Source: CADEDV01 sp964412375 (GTDB taxonomy: Bacteria; Bacteroidota; Bacteroidia; Chitinophagales; Chitinophagaceae). From it: DNA of 64,000 nt. The DNA is taken from NCBI GenBank assembly GCA_964412375.1, contig CAYPOD010000011.1, positions 1-64,000 of the forward strand. The letters are read 5' to 3'. Below are positions 8,858 through 18,016 of this stretch, one piece after another (within the stretch, counting starts at the first letter, position 1; the number at the start of each line of letters is the position of its first letter). The notes beneath the pieces are model-generated. The model searched no databases, was not told where the DNA came from, and saw nothing but the letters and a program-made list of their open reading frames with translations. Made by a program: the position numbers and the translations under genes.

Positions 8858-9541
8858 ATGGCGAAAAAGATCATTATCACCATTGATGGTTGGTCGAGCT
8901 GTGGCAAAAGCACATTGGCCAAACAACTGGCAAAGACGCTGGGTTATGTTTATGTGGACAGCGGGGCCATGTACAGGGCCATTACTTTATATTTTCTTCG
9001 AAATAATATAGACATCAGCGACAAGAAGCAGGTGAAAGAAGCGCTGAAAAGCATAAATCTTGAATTTGTTTACAACAACCAGTCGCAGCGGAGTGAGATT
9101 TTCCTCAATGGTGAGAATGTGGAATACCTGGTCCGTGACCTCATCATTGCCGAAAAAGTAAGTGATGTGGCCGCTATTAAAGAGGTAAGGGATTTTGCGG
9201 TGGCGCAACAGCAAAAAATGGGGGCAAAGAAAGGCATTGTCATGGATGGCCGGGATATAGGCACCGTTGTTTTTCCCAAAGCGGAGCTGAAAATATTCAT
9301 GACGGCCGACAATGCCGTTCGGGTGGAAAGAAGGTTCCGTGAATTGTATGAAAAAAACCCTAATGTGACCATCGAAGAAGTGAAGAATAACCTTGAAATG
9401 CGGGATTATATTGACTCAAACAGGGAGGTCAGCCCCCTGAAACAGGCCCGGGATGCCGTTTTGCTGGATAATACAGAACTATCAGAAGACCAGCAATTTA
9501 AAGTTGCTATGGGTTGGGTCAAAGAGAAGATTTCATCCTGA
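8858..9541 (+). CDS. cmk: Cytidylate kinase
   Basis: About 227 residues from the ATG of MAKKIIITIDGWSSCGKSTLAKQL; the frame is open further upstream but that part overlaps the clpC end and terminator. The P-loop GWSSCGKST is followed by YVDSGAMYRAIT and MDGRDIGTVVFP, the (d)CMP kinase signatures, then SNREVSPLKQARDA near the C-terminus. It phosphorylates CMP and dCMP with ATP in the cytoplasm. The start was chosen by the P-loop position and by the -7 box just upstream. Confidence 0.95.
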   Translation: MAKKIIITIDGWSSCGKSTLAKQLAKTLGYVYVDSGAMYRAITLYFLRNNIDISDKKQVKEALKSINLEFVYNNQSQRSEIFLNGENVEYLVRDLIIAEKVSDVAAIKEVRDFAVAQQQKMGAKKGIVMDGRDIGTVVFPKAELKIFMTADNAVRVERRFRELYEKNPNVTIEEVKNNLEMRDYIDSNREVSPLKQARDAVLLDNTELSEDQQFKVAMGWVKEKISS

Positions 9542-9814
9542 ATACCCGCCTGAAGCTTGCATATTTTATTTTTTGTTTATACTTTGTGGCCGATTCTTCC
9601 TTTCAACCGTACCCACTTATCCTCTACCCGAAAGGCCTGCCTTATTCAATATCTCCGACCGGCTTAGAACTACAATTTGATTATAGGAATTAAGAATATT
9701 GGGATTCTCCTGATTAATTTATAAACGATCCTTCCTATCTGGAATGCCTCCTTTTTTGTCCTGCTGAACGACCGGATCAAAAAGCAATTTTTATTCATTT
9801 TAAAACCTTGAGGC

Positions 9815-11587
9815 ATGAAAACTATTACTCTTTACAAAACACTTTTCAAACTGCTGCTGATTGCGGTTGCAATATTTGCATCGGGCAGCTTGTTGGCACA
9901 ATCAGCAACGATCACACCAGCAAATGCAGTTATTGCAGTGAATGCATCACAAACCTTTACTGTTGTGACGACCGGTTTCGGGGCTGATAACAACAACCGG
10001 TCATTCAGCTATACAATTACCGGACCCGGTGCCACTATTCCGGCAACTCCAACGGTATTTAACTGCACAAGCGGTTGTAACAATGAAGGACATGCGTTCC
10101 AGTTCCCGACTCCTGGTGTTTACAACGTAGCTGTTACTGTTCAACAAACCCAGGGAGGTTCTGCTGTTGCAGCAACTTCTACGACTATTACAGTAGTTGC
10201 AGCTCCGCCTTTAGCAGGTGGTCCTACAGCTTCGGCTAATCCCTGTGTTGATGGCGGCACGGCTATTACTTCATCAACTTGCCCCATAGGCAGTTTCTCG
10301 GCCAGTTTCCAAAACGGAGCTGTGTTTTTAAATGCCGGCAGCGGTGGTCTAGCTGCTGGATCAATTTGGAGATTTACCAATGTGGCAAACATTGATGGCG
10401 ACCAGATAAATGCTACGATTAAAGTGGATACGCTATTCCGTGCCGTACTTGCAGAACTCGATGATGATAATGCAGAGGATGAAAATGGGAATCAAACGCT
10501 CCAGACTTTTTTTGCTCCTCGAATAGATCCATTAGGAAGCCTGGGTAGTACCAGTCAAAACGGTTATGTGCAATTCACCATTGAGTTTTGGAAAAATGGC
10601 TGGGTTGACACGGCCAAACTGAATGGTATCAGGTATTCTCACTTTGATATTGACGGCCAGTACGGCAACACCAGAAACAATCCCAGTTATTATTTCCGTG
10701 AAACAGGTGTAGTAAAAAATAACTTTGGCAGCATCGTTGTTACAGCAGATGCAAACACAGAATTAACACCTTATAATTACTCATCAAATGGAAATAACTG
10801 GTCAGGTTTTGCCGGTACCATTTGTAACCGGTCTAACTTTTCAAGGTATGCTGAAGTGGCTTCTACATTCAATTACCCCATTCAGCAGTCTTCAGTTACA
10901 ATCAGAATGGGTTATGACTATCAGAAGCAGGCTGCCAGCGGAACCTACGGTGATCTGGCTGCCCGTCTTTACGCTTCTAAATTCGAATGCTTCAGCTTCC
11001 CTGAAGAGATCATCCTGCCTGTAAAACTGCTGAGCTTTGCCGGCAGCTTCCGCAACCAAATGACCACTCTTAATTGGGAAACAGCTGATGAAGTGAATTT
11101 TGAAGGCTTCCAGGTGGAAAGAAGCAGCGATGGCTCTTCATTTGCACCTGTGGCCACACTGGCTGCAAGAGGCACTACCGCTTCTTCTAAACAACAATAC
11201 CAGCACATTGATGATCTGTCTGCTGTAAACGGCACTGTATTCTACTACCGCCTCCGCATGAACGACCTGGATGGCAAGTACAAATACAGCAACGTGGTGA
11301 TGATCCGTAAAGAACAAAAGAGCATTAACGGCATCACGCTGAACCCCAACCCTGTTATCAGCGGCGGAATGGCCAATGTAAGATTCAGCGCTGCTGGCAC
11401 CGCAAATGTTGAGTTCAGGGTAGTGGATATGGCAGGTAAAGTATTGCTGAAACAACAAAGCAAAGTGTACGAAGGTAATAACAGCGTTTCTATCAATAAC
11501 CTCGACCGTTTACAACCCGGTATGTATATGCTGCAGTTGGCAAATGGTAATGAGCTTACGGCTGTGAAATTCACCATCGTTCGATAG
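9815..11587 (+). CDS. Secreted protein with T9SS type A sorting domain
   Basis: A 590-residue exported protein with a signal peptide ending at SGSLLAQS (about residue 29). The N-terminal part (residues 30-130) looks like an Ig/PKD-type beta domain; the middle is unrecognised. From about residue 405 comes the module beginning LPVKLLSFAGSF with LNWETADE and FEGFQVERSSDG, common in Chitinophagaceae secreted proteins. The last 75 residues (LNPNPVISGG, FRVVDMAGKVLL, LQPGMYMLQL, KFTIVR) form the T9SS C-terminal sorting domain. It is expected to cross the outer membrane by T9SS and be anchored or released. Function is unknown. A second protein with the same tail module starts at 15540. Confidence 0.87.
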   Translation: MKTITLYKTLFKLLLIAVAIFASGSLLAQSATITPANAVIAVNASQTFTVVTTGFGADNNNRSFSYTITGPGATIPATPTVFNCTSGCNNEGHAFQFPTPGVYNVAVTVQQTQGGSAVAATSTTITVVAAPPLAGGPTASANPCVDGGTAITSSTCPIGSFSASFQNGAVFLNAGSGGLAAGSIWRFTNVANIDGDQINATIKVDTLFRAVLAELDDDNAEDENGNQTLQTFFAPRIDPLGSLGSTSQNGYVQFTIEFWKNGWVDTAKLNGIRYSHFDIDGQYGNTRNNPSYYFRETGVVKNNFGSIVVTADANTELTPYNYSSNGNNWSGFAGTICNRSNFSRYAEVASTFNYPIQQSSVTIRMGYDYQKQAASGTYGDLAARLYASKFECFSFPEEIILPVKLLSFAGSFRNQMTTLNWETADEVNFEGFQVERSSDGSSFAPVATLAARGTTASSKQQYQHIDDLSAVNGTVFYYRLRMNDLDGKYKYSNVVMIRKEQKSINGITLNPNPVISGGMANVRFSAAGTANVEFRVVDMAGKVLLKQQSKVYEGNNSVSINNLDRLQPGMYMLQLANGNELTAVKFTIVR

Positions 11588-11647
11588 TATTAATATTTCG
11601 GGATACCCGTACAGATGTTAAAGCTCAAGGTTTTAACCTGACCAACC

Positions 11648-11676
11648 GGGGCGGTATAACAACCGCCCCTTTTGTT
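11648..11676 (+). terminator. Terminator after the T9SS substrate gene
   Basis: GGGGCGG and CCGCCCC pair around an 8-nt loop, followed by TTTTGTT. It lies 60 bp after the stop codon. Confidence 0.75.
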
Positions 11677-11682
11677 GCCCTA

Positions 11683-11722
11683 ATATAAAAGACCTCCCTG
11701 GCATAGGAAGGTCTTTTATATT
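11683..11722 (-). terminator. Terminator after the FKBP gene (symmetric hairpin)
   Basis: A long near-perfect dyad in which ATATAAAAGACCT pairs with AGGTCTTTTATAT around a short loop; the A/T flanks can act in both directions. It lies 16 bp past the stop of the convergent FKBP gene. Confidence 0.75.
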
Positions 11723-11738
11723 TGTATGAAATGGTTGT

Positions 11739-12515
11739 TTAATGTTGCTCCTGGTTATTATCTGCCGGTTGTTCCTGCGGTTGATTGGCCTTTCTCACTT
11801 CCAGCAATTCCACTTCAAAGGTGAGCATAGAGCCACCCGGAATCGGGCCATAATCATGACTGCCATAACCAAGATTGTAAGGGATATACAATTTATATTT
11901 TGAACCAACACTCATCAGTTGTAGTCCTTCTGTCCAGCCGGGTATCACACGGTTCAGCGCAAAGGTGATGGGCTGGCCTCGACTATAAGAGTCGTCAAAA
12001 ACAGTTCCGTTAAGCAAAGTTCCTTTGTAATGGCAGGTAACGCTGTCAACAGCAGTAGGTTTTTCGCCGGTTCCTTCCGTTATCACTTCATATTGCAGTC
12101 CACTTGCGGTGGTCTTCACTTCGGGTCTTGTTTTATTTTTGTTCAAGAAGGCCTTGCCGGAATCAACAGCTCCCTTTGATTTCTGTTCCTGCATCTTATT
12201 GATATAATTATTCATGATGCTGTTGCACTGGTTGTCATCAAAGATGACTTTTTTGCCGCCGAGCACATCATTGATTGCTCTTGAGATAAGCGTACTGTTT
12301 AGTTTCGAGATGCCCTGGGTTTTATAAAAATTTGCCACACTTACACCAATGGCATAACTGGCCGAGTCGGAAAGATTTTTAAATACGGGTTGTTGGGGTG
12401 CCGCAGGTTTTGCCACCGGTTTGGCAACAGGCTTTGCAGGGGTTGTCGTTGTTTTGGTTTGAGCAAATAATGCAGCGGGTATTGCTGCAGCAAGAATAAA
12501 AAATATTTTTTTCAT
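11739..12515 (-). CDS. FKBP-type peptidyl-prolyl cis-trans isomerase, exported
   Basis: About 258 residues from MKKIFFILAAAIPAALFAQ, a signal peptide; seven more in-frame residues upstream look untranslated. A Lys/Pro/Ala-rich linker (residues 22-45) is followed by an FkpA-like helical N domain (SDSASYAIGVSVANFYK). The FKBP domain spans about residues 140-235, with VTCHYKGTLLNGTVFDDSYSR, VIPGWTEGLQLMSVGSKY and IPYNLGYGS. The C-terminus is Gln-rich and hydrophilic. It should act as a periplasmic chaperone and isomerase. Single gene, convergent with the T9SS substrate gene. Confidence 0.92.
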   Translation of the reverse strand: MKKIFFILAAAIPAALFAQTKTTTTPAKPVAKPVAKPAAPQQPVFKNLSDSASYAIGVSVANFYKTQGISKLNSTLISRAINDVLGGKKVIFDDNQCNSIMNNYINKMQEQKSKGAVDSGKAFLNKNKTRPEVKTTASGLQYEVITEGTGEKPTAVDSVTCHYKGTLLNGTVFDDSYSRGQPITFALNRVIPGWTEGLQLMSVGSKYKLYIPYNLGYGSHDYGPIPGGSMLTFEVELLEVRKANQPQEQPADNNQEQH

Positions 12516-12612
12516 AAGAATGTATATTAACGGCAAAAATACAGGTTGGTGAATGAATCTCCGTGCCGGTAATCAACTAATTTCGGAGTCTTCTTAACCT
12601 AACCGGGAAAAT

Positions 12613-13050
12613 ATGGAATCTTTTAACAGGGAGATGCAGATTCGCTGGTCCGACCTGGACCCTAATTTTCATGTACGGCATTCGGTTTACTACGACTGGG
12701 GTGCCTGCTGCAGGGTTGAATTCCTGGATGCGATCGGATTTTCGGGTCAGGTGATGCAGCAACAGCAGATCGGTCCGGTAATTCTTCGTGAGGAATGTGT
12801 TTTTCGGAAGGAGATCCGGATGAATGATAAACTGACCATTGATCTGCATATCCTGAAAGCAAAAAGAAATTTTTCAAGACTCAGCTTTCAGCATCGAATT
12901 CTGAAAAACAAAGACGTTCTGGCTGCCATACTCACTGTTGATTTTGCCTGGATGGATATGGAAAAACGAAAACTGGCTGTGCTGCCAGCAGAAATACAAC
13001 AAAAATTTTTAGCGGCGCCATTGGCCGATGACTTTCAGTGGATAGACTGA
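12613..13050 (+). CDS. Acyl-CoA thioesterase of the 4HBT (hotdog) family
   Basis: A 145-residue single hotdog domain. The N-terminus MQIRWSDLDPNFHVRHSVYYDW corresponds to the YbgC/FadM-type motif 'RWSDxDxxGHVNNxxY', with the catalytic Asp in SDLDPN. VILREECVFRKEIRMNDKL and ILTVDFAWMDMEKRKL follow. Such proteins hydrolyse fatty acyl-CoA thioesters in the cytoplasm. The usual G-H-V-N-N is F-H-V-R-H here, so the substrate pocket may differ. Its 3' end abuts the stop of the convergent exonuclease gene with no gap. Confidence 0.84.
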   Translation: MESFNREMQIRWSDLDPNFHVRHSVYYDWGACCRVEFLDAIGFSGQVMQQQQIGPVILREECVFRKEIRMNDKLTIDLHILKAKRNFSRLSFQHRILKNKDVLAAILTVDFAWMDMEKRKLAVLPAEIQQKFLAAPLADDFQWID

Positions 13051-14436
13051 CTAAAGCTGTGTAAAGTGCTTCACTTTTTGCGGGAACCGGGCTGCATACC
13101 CGTTTACAAGGTTGCGTATGTAAGAATTTTCCTGGTATGGGGTGAGCAATTCTTTCAGCGATTCACAATGAGTAATAGCAATATCCCCGGGTATATAACC
13201 CATGCCGTAAAACTTACCTTTGTCTACAAGAATGCAGGAAAGATCATTACCATTCAATCCTTTTTCAACGATGGCAAAACTGGGTTGCTGCTGTAACGAA
13301 ACCAGCGCCGTTTGCACTCGCTTATTATAAGCAGCAACAGACTCTTTCTTTTCACAGGCCCCGTAACATTGCTGCTCTTTCATTCCTTCACAGGCGATGT
13401 ATTCTTTTTGCATAAAACAAAGTTTGGGACATAGCTGGTGTTCTTTCATCATTTTTCGCAGGATAGCATGACCATCTACCAGGTAATGAAAACTATATAC
13501 CGGGTTCAGCCTGTTTCGGATTTTTTCGATGGCAAGACGCATATACCCATTTTGATCTTCAAAGCAGAAAATACCATATACATCTTCCCACCTTTTTTGA
13601 GAATAATTAAAGATGGGCCAGCGTTTTTTTATTTCTGTTGATTCCAGGATATGCGCCATCAGTTCGGTGCCGGTTGGTTGAAAACTGATGTTATAGGTGT
13701 GGCGGAGAAAATTTTGTTTTTGCCTGCTTTCAGCGTTATTGCTGAAATGACTGTTCACCCGGTAGCGGATATTATTGGCTTTGCCGACATAGATCACTTT
13801 ACCTTTTTCATTGTGAAAGTAATATACACCGGGAGTATAAGGCAATTGTTCAAAATCTTCTTTGGGAACATGCGGCGGCAATACCGCTTCTTTTGAATTA
13901 CGCTGAAGGCTTTTTTGTATAAAACCTTCTTTATCACTTTGCAGCAGCAGTTCAAAAATCTTCACCGTAGCGGCCGTATCGGCACCGGCCCGGTGACGGG
14001 TCTTCATGTCTATGCCTAATGAATGAGCAAGGTTGCCGAGGCTATAGGAAGGCAGCCCCGGTAAAATTTTCCTGCTGAGCCTGACCGTGCACAATTTTTT
14101 TGTATTGAGGATGTAGCCGCATTGCAGCAGGTGTGCCTTCACAAAGGAATAGTCAAAGTTCACATTATGGGCCACAAAAATTTTATCCTGCAAAATGTTA
14201 TAGACCTGTTCGGCCACCTCATCAAAAACAGGCGCCTCTGCCACCATCTTATCAGTGATACCGGTCATGCTTTGAATATAAAAAGGAATCGGCTGGCAGG
14301 GATTGATGAGTGTTTCAAATGTTTGTATCACCTGCTGCCCGTCATAGATATGTATAGAGATTTCTGTGATGCCATTGGCAGCAGCATAGGAGCCGGTGGT
14401 TTCAATGTCAACAATAGCATACATGGTCTTCTGCAT
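13051..14436 (-). CDS. DEDDh exonuclease fused to a GIY-YIG nuclease domain
   Basis: About 461 residues from MQKTMYAIVDIETTG (an ATG four codons later is also possible). The N-terminal domain (1-170) is a DNA polymerase III epsilon-like exonuclease, with YAIVDIETTG, HNVNFDYSFV and HRAGADTAAT giving the DEDDh residues. A GIY-YIG domain follows at about 200-280 (PYTPGVYYF, KVIYVGKANNIRYRV, ESTEIKKRWPIFN). The C-terminal part has a Cys-containing segment (LCPKLC, CEGMKEQQCYGACEK) like UvrC/Cho relatives. The combination suggests DNA repair with incision and trimming on one chain. It diverges from the methyltransferase gene 55 bp away. Confidence 0.88.
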   Translation of the reverse strand: MQKTMYAIVDIETTGSYAAANGITEISIHIYDGQQVIQTFETLINPCQPIPFYIQSMTGITDKMVAEAPVFDEVAEQVYNILQDKIFVAHNVNFDYSFVKAHLLQCGYILNTKKLCTVRLSRKILPGLPSYSLGNLAHSLGIDMKTRHRAGADTAATVKIFELLLQSDKEGFIQKSLQRNSKEAVLPPHVPKEDFEQLPYTPGVYYFHNEKGKVIYVGKANNIRYRVNSHFSNNAESRQKQNFLRHTYNISFQPTGTELMAHILESTEIKKRWPIFNYSQKRWEDVYGIFCFEDQNGYMRLAIEKIRNRLNPVYSFHYLVDGHAILRKMMKEHQLCPKLCFMQKEYIACEGMKEQQCYGACEKKESVAAYNKRVQTALVSLQQQPSFAIVEKGLNGNDLSCILVDKGKFYGMGYIPGDIAITHCESLKELLTPYQENSYIRNLVNGYAARFPQKVKHFTQL

Positions 14437-14491
14437 CTGGACTGCTAATTTCGTAAAAATTATTGTGCCGGTGAAGGAAGAAAAATTTATC

Positions 14492-15433
14492 ATGTTTCAA
14501 AACAGGCTGGTGAAAGTCTACCGGCATTTAAGTAAACAGGCCCGGCGGTTGGGGCTGAGTTGTTATCGTATTTATGATCATGATCTTCCCGAATTTCCCA
14601 TTTGTATGGAGATATATGGCGATAAACTGTATGTAGCTGAATACAAACGCCGGCATGGGATGACAGAAGATGAACATGATACCTGGATGGAAAGAACCCT
14701 TTTAACAGCCGCAGAAGTTTTGTCAATTGAAAAGGGAAATATTTACCTGAAACTCCGCCAGCGAAAACCCGGACGTTTGGGTCAATATCAGAAAGCAAAT
14801 GCATCGCAGCAAGACCCGCTGGCTGCAGGGTTTGTCGTGGAGGAAAATGGGCTGCAGTTTATCGTTAACCTGAGCGATTATCTTGATACAGGTTTATTTC
14901 TGGATCATCGCATCACCCGGCAGATGGTAAGGGAGCAGGCCTTTGAAAAAAAACTGCTGAACCTGTTTGCTTATACCGGCTCTTTTTCCGTTTATGCTGC
15001 GGCAGGCGGCGCCGCTGAAGTGGTTACAGTTGATCTTTCCAAAACTTACCTGAACTGGGCTGAAAGAAACATGCGGCTTAACGGGTTTACCGATAGCATT
15101 AAATACAAAACTGTACATGCCGATGTGAAGCAATACCTGCAAACATTACCAGAAAGCTATTTTGATATAGTTATTATGGATCCGCCTACTTTCAGTAACA
15201 GTAAAAGAATGGAGGATTTTTTGGATATTCAGAGAGACCATGCTGAAATGATTAACAAATGCCTTGCTGCATTAAGACCAGGTGGTCAGGTGTACTTCAG
15301 CACCAATTCCAGGAAGTTCATACTTGAAAAGGAAAAGATACACAGCACCTCTATCAAAGACATCACAAAAGCAACCACTCCCTTTGACTTTGAAGGCAGG
15401 CTGTTTCGCTACTGTTTCCTGGTTACCCGCTAA
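14492..15433 (+). CDS. Class I SAM-dependent 23S rRNA methyltransferase, RlmK-like
   Basis: About 313 residues from the ATG of MFQNRLVKVYRHL; the longer frame upstream overlaps the divergent exonuclease gene and is not conserved-looking. The sequence matches the C-terminal (RlmK) half of E. coli RlmKL: YRIYDHDLPEFPICMEIYGD, then TGLFLDHRITR, NLFAYTGSFSVYAA (SAM motif I), VVTVDLS, and the catalytic-loop signature DPPTFSNSKRM with IQRDHAEMI. In E. coli this half makes m7G2069 in 23S rRNA; here it is a separate protein without the THUMP/RlmL half. The specific base target is inferred from the family. Confidence 0.88.
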   Translation: MFQNRLVKVYRHLSKQARRLGLSCYRIYDHDLPEFPICMEIYGDKLYVAEYKRRHGMTEDEHDTWMERTLLTAAEVLSIEKGNIYLKLRQRKPGRLGQYQKANASQQDPLAAGFVVEENGLQFIVNLSDYLDTGLFLDHRITRQMVREQAFEKKLLNLFAYTGSFSVYAAAGGAAEVVTVDLSKTYLNWAERNMRLNGFTDSIKYKTVHADVKQYLQTLPESYFDIVIMDPPTFSNSKRMEDFLDIQRDHAEMINKCLAALRPGGQVYFSTNSRKFILEKEKIHSTSIKDITKATTPFDFEGRLFRYCFLVTR

Positions 15434-15539
15434 CCGGGCCCCCGGATGACCGTTTACTAAACGGAAGGCTCCATTTGCTAAGCTGATTCACATGGATCCG
15501 TATGACCGCCCTACTTTTAGGAAATATAAAAATCAGCCC

Positions 15540-16916
15540 ATGGCACGTTTAATTTTACTAGCTGTTGTTTTTTTTGCTGCAAATTTTGCCGCCCCTGCAC
15601 AAAATGTACTTAAAGTACAAGCTGGCACAACTTTGAAGACAACCGGTGGTGTCGTCATCACCCTTCAGGATATGAACCTCGACAATGATGGAACCATTAA
15701 CCAGTCGGCGGGTGAGGGGAAATTCCGCTTTACCGGGTCTGCCAACAACCACATTGCCGGTAGCGCTGCTCCGCTGATTGATGTGCTGGAAATGGCTAAA
15801 ACGGGTAACGCCATTTTATCGCTGAACCGGAATATCAATATAGGCTCTCAAATCAATTTTATAGCAGGCCTGATAGATCTCAACAATAACAACATATTAC
15901 TGCAACCGGCCGCATTGCTGGTTGGTGAATCTGAGAACAGCCGTATCACCGGTACATCAGGAGGCTATGTGGAAATAACTCATATGCTTAACAATCCCTC
16001 GGCAGTCAATCCCGGAAACCTCGGGGCCCAGATCAGTTCTTCTAAAAACCTGGGAAGCACAATAATTCGCAGGGGACATCAGGCACAGGGTAATGGCGGT
16101 GGTATTGCTAATTCCATCCACCGGAATTATGATATCCTGCCAGCTAACAATGCAGACCTGGATGCCACCCTTCGGTTCAGCTATTTTGATGCAGAACTAA
16201 ACAATATTGACGAGAACACAGTGGTGATGTATCGCAGCACGGATAATGTGAACTGGACAAACCAGGGATTCAGCAGCAGGGATGCAGCAGGCAACTATGT
16301 GGAAAAAACCAGCATCGCCGCTTTTTCCCGCTGGACGCTTTCCAGCGGCCTGAATACACCGTTGCCGGTACAATTTGTTTTATTCAATGTTCGTTGTGAA
16401 GGTAACAAGGTATTGCTGACATGGAAAACTGCGCAAGAGATCAATGCCAGTCATTTTGAAGTGCAGCGTAGCAGCAATGGCAGCACCTGGACATCTATTG
16501 GCACTGTTCAGGCAGCAGGTAATAGCAATATACAGCAGTCATATTCTTTCACAGATAATAATCCATTAAACTCACCGGCAATGTATCGCATTGCGGAAGT
16601 AGCAGCTGATGGGAAGCTGTCATTTACCAGCATCAATAAAACGGATTGTGGTAACACGATGGACATGTGGAGAGTATGGCCCAATCCGGTGCAGGAGCAG
16701 CTATTTATCAATCTGAATGTTGCGTCCGGCTCACCGGTGATGCTTAAGATATATGACAACAGGGGTGCTTTATTAAGAGTGCAGCGCAACGTATTGCTGC
16801 CGGGTAACAACCAACTGAATGTGGATATGCAACGGCTGCCCGCAGGCACTTATCATGTGCTGGCTGTTTGGGGTAACGGTCAATCTCAAAAATCAGTGAA
16901 GGTGATTAAAAGATAA
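15540..16916 (+). CDS. Secreted protein with T9SS type A sorting domain
   Basis: About 458 residues from MARLILLAVVFFAANFAAPAQ, a signal peptide; 16 in-frame residues further upstream are charged and unlikely to be translated. Residues 25-290 are rich in Asn/Gly and beta-strand-like repeats (LKTTGGVVITLQDMNL, FTGSANNHIAGS). The module starting LPVQFVLFNVRCEG with LTWKTAQE and HFEVQRSSNGS parallels that of the T9SS substrate at 9815. The last 80 residues (VWPNPVQEQLFI, KIYDNRGALL, LPAGTYHVLAVW, KSVKVIKR) are the T9SS sorting domain. Expected at the cell surface or released; function unknown. Confidence 0.87.
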   Translation: MARLILLAVVFFAANFAAPAQNVLKVQAGTTLKTTGGVVITLQDMNLDNDGTINQSAGEGKFRFTGSANNHIAGSAAPLIDVLEMAKTGNAILSLNRNINIGSQINFIAGLIDLNNNNILLQPAALLVGESENSRITGTSGGYVEITHMLNNPSAVNPGNLGAQISSSKNLGSTIIRRGHQAQGNGGGIANSIHRNYDILPANNADLDATLRFSYFDAELNNIDENTVVMYRSTDNVNWTNQGFSSRDAAGNYVEKTSIAAFSRWTLSSGLNTPLPVQFVLFNVRCEGNKVLLTWKTAQEINASHFEVQRSSNGSTWTSIGTVQAAGNSNIQQSYSFTDNNPLNSPAMYRIAEVAADGKLSFTSINKTDCGNTMDMWRVWPNPVQEQLFINLNVASGSPVMLKIYDNRGALLRVQRNVLLPGNNQLNVDMQRLPAGTYHVLAVWGNGQSQKSVKVIKR

Positions 16917-16941
16917 ACAGGTTGTGGTTTTTCATAAACAG

Positions 16942-16966
16942 GAAGGCCGGCGATTTGCCGGCCTTC
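16942..16966. terminator. Bidirectional terminator between the T9SS substrate gene and mdh
   Basis: A perfect 10-bp stem (GAAGGCCGGC / GCCGGCCTTC) with a 5-nt GATTT loop, between convergent genes. T/A-rich tracts lie on both sides. Confidence 0.85.
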
Positions 16967-16985
16967 TCTATTTTAAAAAGTAATA

Positions 16986-17915
16986 TCATAACGTCTTCAG
17001 CACATCATTCATAGTTCTCACCGCATCCGCACTTTTGTTAAAAGCAGCCTGTTCGCTTTCATTCAGGTTGAAGTCCAGGATTTTTTCCCAGCCATTTTTA
17101 CCAATAATAACCGGAACACCAAGGCAAATATCCTTTTGACCGTATTCGCCATCCAGCGCCACACAACAGGTAAATAGTTTCTTTTCATCTCTTACGATCG
17201 CTTCCACCATGGCTGCTCCGGCTGCACCCGGTGCATACCAGGCAGAAGTGCCAATAAGGGCAGTTAATGTAGCGCCGCCCACCATCGTGTCTTTTACGAT
17301 TTTCTCCTGCTGTTCGGCAGAAAGGAAATTAGTAACAGGCACACTGTTCCAGGTGGCCAGGCGGATCAGCGGGATCATCGTGGTGTCGCCATGTCCGCCA
17401 ACAACCACCGCATTCAGATCGGCAGGTGAACAACCGAGATGCTGGCTCAATTGATATTTAAAGCGGCTGCTGTCCAATGTGCCACCCATGCCGATAATTC
17501 TGTTCTTTGGCAAACCTGTTGACTGCAAAGCGAGGTAAGTCATCGTATCCATCGGGTTGCTGATGACGATGATAATGGCATCGGGAGAATATTTCAAAAT
17601 GTTTTCGCAAACTGTTTTTACAATTCCCGCATTCGTGCCAATGAGTTCTTCCCTTGTCATGCCCGGTTTGCGGGGAATGCCTGAAGTGATCACCACCACA
17701 TTACTGCCGGCGGTTTTGGAATAGTCGTTGGTGCTGCCAACAATTTTTGTATCAAACCCGAGCAGGGTGGCGGTCTGCATCATATCCTGGGCCTTTCCTT
17801 CCGCCAGGCCTTCTTTGATGTCGAGCAATACTAATTCGGTACATAGTTCTTTACGGGCAATATTATCAGCACAGGTAGCTCCTACGGCCCCGGCACCTAC
17901 AACAGTTACTTTCAT
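16986..17915 (-). CDS. mdh: Malate dehydrogenase (LDH-like type)
   Basis: About 309 residues from MKVTVVGAGAVGATCADNIA, an NAD-binding GxGxxG loop; two codons upstream (MLMKV) are also open. Active-site motifs are GIPRKPGMTREEL (substrate Arg), SNPMDTMTYLA and GGHGDTTMIPL (catalytic His). The Arg in RKPGMTR and the general pattern favour malate over lactate dehydrogenase. It interconverts malate and oxaloacetate in the TCA cycle. ppc, which makes oxaloacetate, is also in this window but not adjacent. Confidence 0.94.
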   Translation of the reverse strand: MKVTVVGAGAVGATCADNIARKELCTELVLLDIKEGLAEGKAQDMMQTATLLGFDTKIVGSTNDYSKTAGSNVVVITSGIPRKPGMTREELIGTNAGIVKTVCENILKYSPDAIIIVISNPMDTMTYLALQSTGLPKNRIIGMGGTLDSSRFKYQLSQHLGCSPADLNAVVVGGHGDTTMIPLIRLATWNSVPVTNFLSAEQQEKIVKDTMVGGATLTALIGTSAWYAPGAAGAAMVEAIVRDEKKLFTCCVALDGEYGQKDICLGVPVIIGKNGWEKILDFNLNESEQAAFNKSADAVRTMNDVLKTL

Positions 17916-17951
17916 CAGCAAATTATTTATGGATGAGGAAAATTTATTCTG

Positions 17952-17966
17952 CCTGTCGCAGACAGG
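17952..17966. repeat. Small palindrome in the mdh leader
   Basis: CCTGTC and GACAGG pair around GCA, inside the mdh 5' region between the -7 box and the ATG. It is probably a short dispersed palindrome or leader hairpin; no function can be assigned. Confidence 0.4.
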
Positions 17967-17973
17967 TTCGGCG

Positions 17974-17981
17974 CAAAGTTA
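17974..17981 (-). promoter_or_regulatory. -7 box of mdh
   Basis: On the minus strand TAACTTTG matches TAnnTTTG, about 58 bp before the mdh ATG. No convincing -33 element is seen. Confidence 0.45.
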
Positions 17982-18016
17982 TAGGAAAGGCAGTAGTGAT
18001 GAAATCTGGTTAAGGC

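Noticed and set aside
12613..12877. Open frames on the strand opposite the thioesterase and in many other genes
   Set aside because: They lie wholly inside recognised genes in other frames and show no family motifs; they are shadows of the real coding frames.
14396..14491. Extended N-terminus of the RlmK-like methyltransferase
   Set aside because: The extra 32 residues overlap the divergent exonuclease start and are not like the family; the ATG at 14492 fits the conserved domain.
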